Assembly: GCA_032622095.1 (NCBI GenBank)
Contig: CP136065.1
Coordinates: forward strand, 213,262,151 to 213,326,150
DNA length: 64,000 nucleotides
From: Siphonodentalium dalli
Taxonomy: Eukaryota; Mollusca; Scaphopoda; Gadilida; Siphonodentaliidae
Direction: 5' to 3'
Shown here in pieces: positions 50,730 to 59,626 of the stretch (positions are counted from its first letter, which is position 1; each line of letters opens with the position of its first letter). A program made the position numbers and the translations under genes. Under the pieces are notes generated by a model. That model was given only the letters and a program-made list of their open reading frames with translations. It ran no database searches and was not told the origin of the DNA.

Positions 50730-51851
50730 TCTTAGTGTTACAAACCAGTAGAAACTAGTAAACAATCCAATAAAAGGTGTGAAGGAAAAACGAAAATTTG
50801 TCACGGAAAAAATTGCTTTGGGCTTATTTTGACACCCACCACCCCCAGCATACGTGTCGGAAATTCCCCCCCCCCCCGGTTCAATCCAAATTTACACATT
50901 GCATGATAAATTAACGTATAAATTCCTTGCCGCCAAGAAGCACAACTGAATCAAATTGAGAGAGGGTCACTCGTGGAGACGGCAAATATAAGACTTTCAG
51001 CCGAATCCATTTCCTCATCCCACACAACGAACAAAATATGATATGCTCTAATTGTATTATTCATGATGTGGTTTGAATGGAATAAAATATTATTAAACCA
51101 AGTTTGACCGTGTATGTGAAGGCGGAATGGTAACATGATTCAAGTGATATTCGTTGGCAGTGGCAACACACGTTACAAGTTACATCTACGTGTGGCTCAT
51201 CCTGGCTATTATTGATATTATGAGTGTATGAAAAATGTAACGTTGTATTTCTGATGTGTCGTATTTATTTAGATAGGCCTACTAATATTTTGAAAAAGAT
51301 GGGGGGTCAACACATAGCCTATGTCGGATATACATAGAAAAAATGAATTTATATTTGGAGACACCCATGCGATTTGACACCTGCACTACACATCTGTATG
51401 TTTACATGGCCATATTTACACTTATATATAATATAAAGAGCGTTCGTCTATAACATAAAGAGCATTTATACTCTCTTTGTCTTCATTATATCTGGTCATT
51501 TTTCATTTTCATTTTGAGAAGAAATGAGATTCTATCTTCCCACACAACAAAAACCTCATGTCATATGGTACAGAACTAAGAAGTTCTGTTGATCACTAGT
51601 TACGCGGATATCGAAATATTTCATCGCGAAATAATTAAGTATGATGGTTAATTATTGCCAGCAGATGACTATCTTTTTAGATATCAAACAGGGTGGTTCT
51701 CACTTATGGTCGGGTGTCTAAATTCTGAATATAATAAGGATTATACTCTAACTAAACAATTGTAACATTTGTAACACTGTTACAAAATGCCTAGGGAGCA
51801 AAATGGAGGGAAAATATACCGGAATTAATATTGATGCAATATGTATAGGTT

Positions 51852-51932
51852 ATAACCCGCTTGGGTATCTGTACAAGAAATATAGAAGCGGCCTCGGTCT
51901 ATATTTCTTGTACAGATACCCAAGCGGGTTAT
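51852..51932. other. Perfect 35-bp hairpin
   Basis: ATAACCCGCTTGGGTATCTG... through AAATATAGA (51852-51886) is the exact reverse complement of 51898-51932, with an 11-base loop AGCGGCCTCGG. The 81-nt size and perfect stem resemble a very short inverted-repeat element. A small-RNA precursor is possible but a perfect stem makes a classical animal pre-miRNA unlikely. Confidence 0.85.
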
Positions 51933-52035
51933 GACATATTTATAAAACGGTTCACACCCCAAGGCAAACAAAATTGAACCACATTCTATCGACGATTACC
52001 TATCAATTACCATTCAATCAAACGTTAATTGAAAC

Positions 52036-52087
52036 CATCCAATGGCCCTAGCGTGTTTAGTGTTGCTGCAGTTCCTTATTATTGATT
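52036..52087. repeat. 52-bp exact duplicate, copy 2, within an imperfect hairpin
   Basis: Identical to 50678-50729. Here the copy is bordered by ACCATCC on the left and GGATGGT on the right, and wider TTAATTGA and CCATTCAAT words pair across it, so the duplicate forms the loop of an imperfect inverted repeat (about 52008-52108). Confidence 0.8.
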
Positions 52088-52944
52088 AAGGATGGTTAAT
52101 TGAATGGTTTGTGGTGTTACATTTTCCTGTTGAACAATTATTCAAATGCTCGTTGAAAATCGGATCACTTGCGTCAGCATTATATTTCAGTGTTGATAAA
52201 CCATTTTGTCTCCGAATTTGAAAACATTTTTATACTGATGACGTGTTTCTGGATAAATAAGATTCTTCATTGTGATAATAAACTGTTTCGGCTGTTAAGG
52301 TTATTTTTCGTCTTGTTGTCATAATGGGATTATCGTTCAGAATACAGAAGGCAATCAAAGTTCCGGTAGTGTTCGGACTCCGATGTGAATCTATTGCATG
52401 AAGTGTGTGTGATGAAATATCACCGGCATTCATGACAACAATGATTTAACCAAACCTGAATATATTGCCTGAATTTTCGGCGTACATGCATGTATATGTG
52501 AACAGTTTGTGGAATGTTCTCAATTGTATCATTCCAAAGCTCGTGATTATTGTGGATTATACATTCCAAATAGGATTGGATTTTGTTCAGTTTACTTCCA
52601 ATCAACCCGCCCCTCCCGACCAACCAAAAATATTCAATCGAAAGTGTTGGGCCCCCACCGATGCAGACCACCACCTATATGACCGATACTGGCCGTGTTT
52701 TAACTTCCAGAGTGACTGGTGCTATCATTATGGCGTATTGTTATAGAATTTCACACCTTCCGCTCCGATCTCCTTTCAGCTTACTATCCAATTAATGTCA
52801 ATTTATGTGTCATATTTAGCTCAAATTCTATATTTTGGCCCCGTCGAAATACAGATTCATACAAGAAATATTGTTCATGAATTGGAGCAATTTGATTGGC
52901 CGAGGGGTGTGAACCGGTTTATAAATGTATTTATTTCTCCACAG

Positions 52945-53532
52945 ACGTTGCACGCGCCGAAGAAGCTGTCTTTCAATATTACGATGGCGCTGTGATCCAG
53001 TTTACAGATACAGAGACGCTCCAGGGTTCCTATGCCAACTTCGGGAACTACCCGCACTGGTGTGCGGGAAACATGGCAAGCTGTCCTGATGGATTTTCTT
53101 TGGACTTCTCCATGCACCCCGAACCCAGAACGGCTGCTGATGACCCCGTAATCATATTCACGAATGGCGGTCACACTCCTCTCTCAGACGGCCTTGTCAT
53201 CACACGTCTGCATGGCGACCAGTACGATTTCCTTCTAGCAAAGGAAGACAAGTATCTCTTCAAAAGCATCCACGTCATCTCTGGTGATTGGGTATTCGTC
53301 GTGGTCACGTGGGAGCCAGCCAACGGGATGAAGATTTATATCGATGGTTTCTCAGCGGCAATAGACAACACATGGAAGACACGAGAATACTACAAGTCGC
53401 GATTTGATCAGTTTATGAAGGTTGTTGTGGGACTGAGCGACCAATGGAAGCCACTCACGGATGTAAAAATCGGTCCAATCAAGGAAATCAACATACACAA
53501 CACGATCGTGGACGCAGATGAGCTGGCCAGGG
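52945..53532 (+). CDS. LamG/ConA-like domain exon (exon 2)
   Basis: A 588-nt exon between a strong acceptor (TTATTTCTCCACAG at 52931-52944) and a consensus donor (GTGAGT at 53533). It enters and leaves in phase 1, so it is a symmetric 1-1 module, as is usual for shuffled extracellular domains. The 196 residues form a concanavalin A-like/LamG fold candidate: GFSLDFSMHP near the start, DGLVITRLHGDQYDFLLA in the middle, GDWVFVVVTWEPANGMKIYI followed by DGFSA as the typical core strands, and KIGPIKEINIHN near the end. A Cys pair (WCAGNMASCPD) lies before the first strand. The upstream reading DVARAEEAV fits directly after a cleaved signal peptide. Function is presumably carbohydrate or protein binding outside the cell. 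Confidence 0.75.
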
Positions 53533-54481
53533 GTGAGTATATATATTGTTTGTTCCCACACCCGGTTGTAACTAGCATTCTGATTGGTTGCAACGCCACG
53601 ATTAAATGACCATGTCCCCCGTCACCCTTGGTTGTGGGGTATAAGAGAACGTGCGCGAAACATCGGGGGTATATGGGAACGTGAAACACCAGGGGAATAT
53701 GAATGACCCTTGAACTGGCAGTTTCCACCAATCGGCACGTTGCTGTCGCACGCCGAGTTCGGCGTCACCTGACGCCGGATCATTAGGTCGGCTACTGAAT
53801 TATTCTATTTGGCGTGAATTAATCGGAGAACCTACATGTATGAAATACACACTTAAATTAACGTATCATGGCTATTGCTGTGGGGACAAATTTTTTATCT
53901 TCGGCAACATCGTGGGGTACACGGACATTTATTACCTGGATGTCTCTTGCCGAAGATAACTAATAATATTTATAATTGCACACCCATAGATTGGTTTATT
54001 TTTGCGCAAAATTCAGATGATTTCAAAACGTTCAATAAAACTATAAATCACATGAAACCCCTATATTATATCATTAACAAGGCCATTACATATTTCCTTA
54101 TATCTCATATCTTATATCTTATAGTGGTGAATAGGCGCGCGCCAACAAAATTACCGCGCGGATTAATACTATTTCGAAAAGCCGCGCATGAGACCAACAC
54201 CAGCCATTGCAAAAATGATTGCTTTGTTCTTTAAAGTTAACTTGTTGTCCAACTTCGTTGCACAAACGAAAATAGGCACAAAAACTGGGGACTATATTTT
54301 TCGTCGCCAGTCAGAGCGCGCAATACTGTCGGATACCGTTGTGAAGCGTCTCAGCCAACGCCGAGCATGTATGAATTTTGCATACTTTTTTCAGCTTCTT
54401 TTAAAGATATTGATTTGTTAAAAAGGCATAAAGCTCTAGTTTTTTTCATGTGATATGAAATATTTTATGTTCTACAGAATC
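53533..54481. other. Intron 2, first part; no exon recognised
   Basis: AT-rich intron sequence running from the donor at 53533 to the first of three transposons. TCTTCGGCAA (53899) and TTGCCGAAGA (53948) form a small inverted repeat. Nothing else supportable. Confidence 0.45.
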
Positions 54482-54843
54482 TTAAAGTGATGTGAAACAC
54501 ACCGGTTGGGTGGCCAAATAGAAATTGAGAATAATTCAGTTCAAATTAATAATTTTTACAAATAGTATATCCAAATTGACAACACACACCGTCATTCTTA
54601 TATACGAATTAAATGTAGTGACTCTAGATGGTGAAATTGTTTTCGTTAGATGCGTCCCGAATCGAGTAGTAAATATTTACAATTGAGCATTGCTCTGACG
54701 ATGTTTTCTATGGAGAGGTACGGTCGATTTGCTTAAAATGTTCGGCAATGTTAGTAGAATGTTACATTCCTCTAGTTGGCATAGCGCCTGCATACTAACT
54801 TATCAGTTTCACGCAACCGAACAAGCACATAATATGACTTTAA
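54482..54843. mobile_element. TTAA-delimited element, family 2, copy 3
   Basis: Matches 7706-8055 along its full length in the same orientation, with TTAA at 54482-54485 and 54840-54843. It lies in intron 2 of the LamG-WSC gene, 51 bp before another TTAA element. Confidence 0.75.
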
Positions 54844-54894
54844 GTATGCCTATATACAAGAACAAGAGAAGCACTCAAATGATAATCTTGTTCA

Positions 54895-55294
54895 TTAACC
54901 ATTTACCCAACAGAACGGCCCTGTGCCAATGCATTCTCTTATATATGCGAGTCGACCATAGGTCGCCTCGCATATATAAGAGAATGCATTGGCTTAACAC
55001 ATTAAAAATTATAAAATTGTTAAAGAATGTAAGAAAAAATGGTAAAAAGTGTTAAAAAAAGATTTTTGTTAGGCCAATGCATTCTCTTATATATGCGAAG
55101 CGACCTATGGTCGACTCGCATATATAAGAGAATGCATTGGCACAGGGCATAACTGTAACTATCACAATGTGGTCAAGGAGCCGGTTCCAATGATATCCAT
55201 ATTTGTATGGTTCTATTGAGACAGACCGAAGATATTTTAGGCTGGTGAAGCTTTATTTGGCCGGTTTTGGCCGGTTTGTTGGGTAAAGGGTTAA
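54895..55294. mobile_element. TTAA-delimited double-hairpin element, family 3, copy 2
   Basis: Nearly identical to 41094-41492. Ends TTAACCATTTACCCAACA (one change) and TGTTGGGTAAAGGGTTAA. The 231-bp internal inverted repeat spans 54918-55148 and is a better palindrome than in copy 1. Confidence 0.85.
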
Positions 55295-55679
55295 CAACAA
55301 AACACTATAGTTCACATTCAGATGGGCTGCTTATGGCAATATTGGCGACACGGCAATGAAGTTACTATCCATACTATAGGAACAAGGTGTCTCCCCACCC
55401 GAATCCGATGAGTGCCCGGTTAATGGATAGCCACGTTTATTGCACACTCTGAAGATTGTAGCCCCTAATATACTAAAATTTAGGTCGATATTTATTTTTT
55501 GTTATCTAATTGAACAAACGGGTGCTTTATGTACAATATATACTATACCTCATAATTTCGTGAAGTCGTTTTCTGTTAAATTTGACGTCGCTTATGACGT
55601 TGTTGCCGTGATCGGTTAGTATTGTGGGCATGTCACAGTTCACAGTATATTTTCATGTTGCAATGATATAATTGGTCAT

Positions 55680-56331
55680 TTAAAGGGGTACTGTACACAA
55701 AGATAGGCGATTTTTTTTATTTACTCCCATTGAAATAACTTTCAAGTTAGATTGTGTTCGTGTTATATGAGTTTCGTATAAACCTAATTTAGCGAAGAAA
55801 ATATTGATCTTGGAAACAAAAATATTACGATTTCAAACTACGCGCCATGTTGTTGACCTTCACCGGAGAAGACGCGGTCGCAGGAAGAACCGGAAGTTCA
55901 TTGCTCACAGCTTCGATTGATGCATTTGATCTCTTCCATCGAACAATCTCACTCCCTATAAAATACTTGACGCTTTATGACTCTTTGTTTCTTTCTCCTT
56001 TTTTCAGAATCGGTTATAACGGGCCTTCTTTTGCAGGTAACATGTTTTGTTTGCAACTCAATAATGTTCGCGAACGGCCGTCGATAAAAGACACGCAACA
56101 TATGCGATTTCAAGAACGGTAACTCGTAATGGCATAATTCTCCATTTTATGACTCCAGCCATAAATAAATTTATATTAAATAATTCAATTTAACTTTTAC
56201 GATAGCCTGTTAACCGGAACGTTTTCAGTAGACATCGTCGACTCAAATTAGTTATTTTATAATATAATATTCATATTAGATCGCTATTTTCACCGGGAAT
56301 TTATTGAAATTGGGGTACAGTACCCCTTTAA
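55680..56331. mobile_element. TTAA-delimited element, family 4
   Basis: Left TTAAAGGGGTACTGTAC and right GTACAGTACCCCTTTAA form a short inverted repeat, with TTAA at both limits. The 652-bp interior contains an open frame at 55847-56122 that I do not recognise and do not regard as a gene. Single copy in this window. Confidence 0.7.
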
Positions 56332-56798
56332 TACCAAGCTCCTTCTCATGCTGCGACCTGATGTAGATGCATCATATCACAACCCACATGAGTCAATGCA
56401 GGACATCTAAATGTTATATTAGAATTTATATACTTATAATTACTATATACAGATGCAGAGGTTGAGGCATGTTTCGATAGATTAGATTTGGTTCATTCTG
56501 AGTTATCCATTGGGTAATATACGGATTTCAATATGGGATGACACGTTAGATATATAATACATGTAGTTGAAATATTCAGACTGTTCTTTCCCCTCACCAT
56601 GTCGGGCTAATCAGAGTAGGATGAATTATACATTAAGAGTATGAAACCATAAGGAGCTTGTCCTAATCTGAATAGCCCTGTGTCGAGTCTGTGTTTTAAC
56701 CAGAACTGTGTGAGTGAGAGAGACTTATTGACAAAATACGTGGCAGATTCTCCAGCCAGGCTTTGAGTTTCATATACATCCTCTTAGCTTGTGGCACG

Positions 56799-56876
56799 GT
56801 AAACTATATATATAGGGAAACTAACCGAATGTTCGTCTTAAATCAAGACTGATGCATTGGTGTCAGGTAAGTTCCC
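56799..56876 (+). pseudogene. Truncated duplicate of the WSC-like exon start
   Basis: The string GGTAAACT, then (TA)n, then GGGAAACTAACCGAATGTTC and CTGATGCATTGGTGTCAGGT aligns with the start of the WSC-like exon (GGTAAACTGGGGAAACTGAT, then CTGATGAAATGATGTCAGGT) at roughly 80% identity. An 8-base net gain from the TA expansion breaks the frame, and similarity stops near 56876. It lies about 200 bp upstream of the intact exon. Confidence 0.6.
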
Positions 56877-56996
56877 AGAATGTTATGTCCACGCATTATC
56901 ATCTGGGAGTGGTAGAGCCTTGTTGTCCAGCTTCGTTGGAGATTCTGAAGTCAGGGTTCTATTCCCATTATATCATACTTATTCCTTATAACACAG

Positions 56997-57172
56997 GTAA
57001 ACTGGGGAAACTGATCGGATGTTCCTCTAGTATCAACACTGATGAAATGATGTCAGGTGACTTTCCAGCCACCGAGCAAGTGGTTGATGACTGCCGCATG
57101 TGGTGCTCCGAGAGCAACAAGTCCGTAGCGCTACTCAAGGATAGACACATCTGTGGCTGCACCGTTTTCCAG
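56997..57172 (+). CDS. WSC-like cysteine domain exon (exon 3)
   Basis: The reading after the acceptor (TTATAACACAG, 56986-56996) is GKLGKLIGCSSSINTDEMMS, followed by VVDDCRMWCSES and HICGCTVFQ. The order GC, CxxxC, CGC and the spacing fit the first two-thirds of a WSC domain, a cysteine-rich extracellular domain thought to bind carbohydrate. Entry is in phase 1, matching the exit of the LamG exon (Gly codon split G|GT), and the exon leaves in phase 0 at CAG before GTATAC, a moderate donor. The final WSC cysteines must come from a later exon that I could not find before the virus-like block. The WSC assignment is by pattern only; another cysteine module is possible. Confidence 0.55.
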
Positions 57173-57320
57173 GTATACGCTCTTTAAAAAATCGTCAGTT
57201 GTGGGTTGCACCCCACAATTTATTCAAACAAAAGATCGCACCCCACAAGTATTCATGGGTATGTGCAGTCACCCCACAAGTATACTTTGGCCAGTACGTC
57301 CGTCACACTTTTAAGTACAT

Positions 57321-57690
57321 TCATGGTGTAATCAACTCCTCCTACAGTTTTGATCGTAGATATTTTAACCTTCAGAGTATTGTTACCCACATATTGGAGA
57401 TGTGCAACATGTATATAGATGACTGAAAAATTATTTGTTTACGGAGTTATTAACCCTTTTCTACTTAGAAAATTTCAACATTTTTTATAATTTTCTATAT
57501 GAGGGTACCTTCATGGTGTAATCAACTCCTCCTACAATTTTGATTTTGATCGTAGCTATTTGAAACTTCAGAGTATTGTTACCCACATATTGGCGATGTG
57601 CAACATGTATATGGATGACGGACAAATTTTCATTATATGGAGTTATTCACCCTGTTCGACTTAGAAAATTTCAACATTTTTTTTAATTGT
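57321..57690. repeat. Tandem repeat, 190-bp unit, 2 copies
   Basis: TCATGGTGTAATCAACTCCT occurs at 57321 and 57511, and the following TTCAGAGTATTGTTACCCAC and TGTGCAACATGTATAT words repeat in order. A related single segment lies within 21362-21735. It follows the donor of the WSC-like exon and would be intronic. Confidence 0.85.
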
Positions 57691-57953
57691 TTAACAAAGC
57701 GGCATCGACTTGTCACGTTTTCGGGGGACACTGTGGTCGTCTGACCTTTTATTTTATTTACCCCCCCCCCGCAGATGTCTTCGTTGATATACGGCTATGA
57801 AAGTTGTGTAGTCTCCTTCGTTTTATAAATGTGACCGTTTATTAACTCAACAACAGAATTAAGTGGCGAAAATAGAGTAAGTATAGCATATACACATGTA
57901 CATGTATATTTATCTACCTTTGGTCAAAATTTTGGTCTGACATGAGTAGTAAT

Positions 57954-58256
57954 GGGGGGCACTATGGCCCAGTACCCCCAGTGGGGGGCACTATGGCCCA
58001 GTACCCCCCAGTGGGGGGCACTATGGCCCAGTACCCCCCAGTGGGGGCACTATGGCCCAGTATCGAATACTGGACCATCTATGGTCCAGTATTCGATACT
58101 GGGCCAAAGTGCCCCCCAGTGGGGGGCACTTTGGCCCAGTATCGAATACTGGACCATAGATGGTCCAGTATTCGATACTGGGCCATAGTGCCCCCCACTG
58201 GGGGGTACTGGGCCATAGTGCCCCCCACTGGGGGGTACTGGGCCATAGTTCCCCCC
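57954..58256. repeat. 303-bp giant palindrome
   Basis: The segment folds back on itself about its centre near 58118 (CCCCCCAGTGGGGGG). Each side carries GGGGGGCACTATGGCCCAGT units (about three on the left, two on the right in inverted sense) and one inner palindrome built on CCCAGTATCGAATACTGGAC. Each inner palindrome is itself about 50 bp and nearly perfect. The left side has one extra unit. No coding function is possible; open frames are repeat artefacts. It lies 450 bp from the protease gene of the virus-like block. Confidence 0.9.
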
Positions 58257-58706
58257 TGAGGATAGATATTCCTGTCATTGATGTGATATTTCTGATCGGA
58301 AAAAATGAAAATGGACTTAGACATTTTTTCATTACTAATTTTAAAGTTTGTATAATTCTGACCAGAGATGACACATCGACACGAACAGAATCAATTGGTG
58401 GGGATCCTACAGTGAAAACGATTTTGTTGAAATTTATCATTTATTTTTCAAAAACAAGAACAAGAACAATGAACAATAATATATTATTATACATCAATAA
58501 TATTAACAAAGAACAATAATTTATGTACAAAACAAGGTCTCAGATTTGAAGAAACTTAATTCAACATCCTACAACATCCTACAACATCCTACGCTGAATC
58601 AATAACAAAAGAGTCTATTTTGTGGAGTTGTTGACACATTCGTTGTTATCTGGTCGTCGTCTTCTTTGCGTTGTATGTATATCAGCCGTCGATGTCCTGG
58701 TGAAGT
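58257..58706. other. Left flank of virus-like block
   Basis: Holds three direct copies of AACATCCTAC near 58562-58593 and, on the minus strand, an AATAAA signal at 58445-58440 about 260 nt past the protease stop. The left end of the mobile element must lie here or further left, but without the right end no terminal inverted repeat or 6-bp target duplication can be set. Confidence 0.4.
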
Positions 58707-59180
58707 TTAATTCAACAGCAAATTTGCTTTTCTGTATAATCGACCATAGTGCTTTCCAAACCATCGAACTATTGTTCTGTCATTCTTGAAGAAATCCCGA
58801 GAATTGAATAATATTTTCATCCTCTTTCCTTTCATCATGTGGTGGAGTGCGAATATACAATATAATCCACACACATTTGTCGCACGATGTTGATATCGTG
58901 TTGTATTCATAGTCCATGCTGATGAGTTCCTTTTTATGAATGGTAACATATATCGTCTCGGTGGTGGTAGTCCAAATGAGTCGAAGTATACAGCTGATCT
59001 TCCCTTGAATAACATCAATGTCCAGTGTTCTCCTGGCTGATCCGATGAGTGCGTGTTCACAATATATGCTTGAATATGCTGTGGTTTCTTCTCTGGTAAC
59101 AGATCTCTAGCACAAACATGTGTGTTAAGTTTACACAACCAGGAATTGTCCAGAATATATTGAAGTTCAGCTGTCTGCAT
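58707..59180 (-). CDS. Adenain-type cysteine protease
   Basis: A 157-residue protein with the full catalytic set of the adenovirus-protease (C5) family in order: His52 in EHWTLMLF, Asp67 in VYFDSFG, Gln97 in TRYQHRA, Cys104 in NVCGLYC. In this family the enzyme matures the virion by cutting capsid and core proteins; Polintons carry the same gene. The length is a little shorter than the usual ~200 residues, mostly at the C-terminus. Its ATG lies within the end of the preceding frame (14-nt overlap), an arrangement typical of compact viral genomes. All key residues are intact. The C-terminal part is basic (GKRMKI, YRKANLLLN). Confidence 0.85.
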   Translation of the reverse strand: MQTAELQYILDNSWLCKLNTHVCARDLLPEKKPQHIQAYIVNTHSSDQPGEHWTLMLFKGRSAVYFDSFGLPPPRRYMLPFIKRNSSAWTMNTTRYQHRATNVCGLYCIFALHHMMKGKRMKILFNSRDFFKNDRTIVRWFGKHYGRLYRKANLLLN

Positions 59181-59625
59181 CGTTGTAATTCTCTTTGACT
59201 CGCTGTGACCACATCAGAGTCCACTCTGCGTCGAATTTTTTGCGGTTGAGCTCCAAATTGTTTCTCAGATGATCATACATGATGAATGCTTCGAACTTCT
59301 CCTTGATGTGTGGGTTTAACCACATCAGCTTCGGGAACCATCTTTCCATAACATTGTATATGTCAATTTTAATCAGCGCTAAGTCGATAAACTGGTTTGT
59401 CCAATCATCAGTTGTAGAGAACAAACACAGAACATGTTCACGTTGACTAGGATGTTCTATTTTACATCCTTCACAGTTTGCTGACACTTCCTTGCGAATA
59501 AGTTCTTGTAGTTCTTCAATCATAGAGTTGTTGAGTGTGTCCAAGATCAGGCTCCATCTCGGAGCAAAGTTTTGTGAACGTTGGTATTCTTCATAGTAGT
59601 TCCATAGCTGTGTTGTGAGCTCCAT
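59167..59625 (-). CDS. Conserved-type protein with CxxC...HxxxxC motif
   Basis: A 152-residue acidic, helix-rich protein between the capsid-like gene (1 nt upstream) and the protease (14-nt overlap). Its one notable feature is the cluster CEGCKIEHPSQREHVLCLF at about residues 51-69, giving C-x2-C-x3-H and H-x2-C, a candidate zinc site. The rest contains many Trp and Glu residues (TEWTLMW-like ending, SLILDTLNN). From memory, proteins with this GC...HPSQ signature accompany F54H12.2-like genes in other invertebrates, but no function is known to me. It could be a virion component or a scaffold. Confidence 0.6.
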   Translation of the reverse strand: MELTTQLWNYYEEYQRSQNFAPRWSLILDTLNNSMIEELQELIRKEVSANCEGCKIEHPSQREHVLCLFSTTDDWTNQFIDLALIKIDIYNVMERWFPKLMWLNPHIKEKFEAFIMYDHLRNNLELNRKKFDAEWTLMWSQRVKENYNDADS

Positions 59626-59626
59626 C

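Noticed and set aside
55847-56122. 91-residue frame inside the family 4 TTAA element
   Set aside because: No transposase motif or recognisable domain; the element looks non-autonomous.
57942-58440. Several 80-140-residue frames rich in GGT, PPVG and YWAI patterns
   Set aside because: Read from the giant palindrome and its repeat units on both strands.
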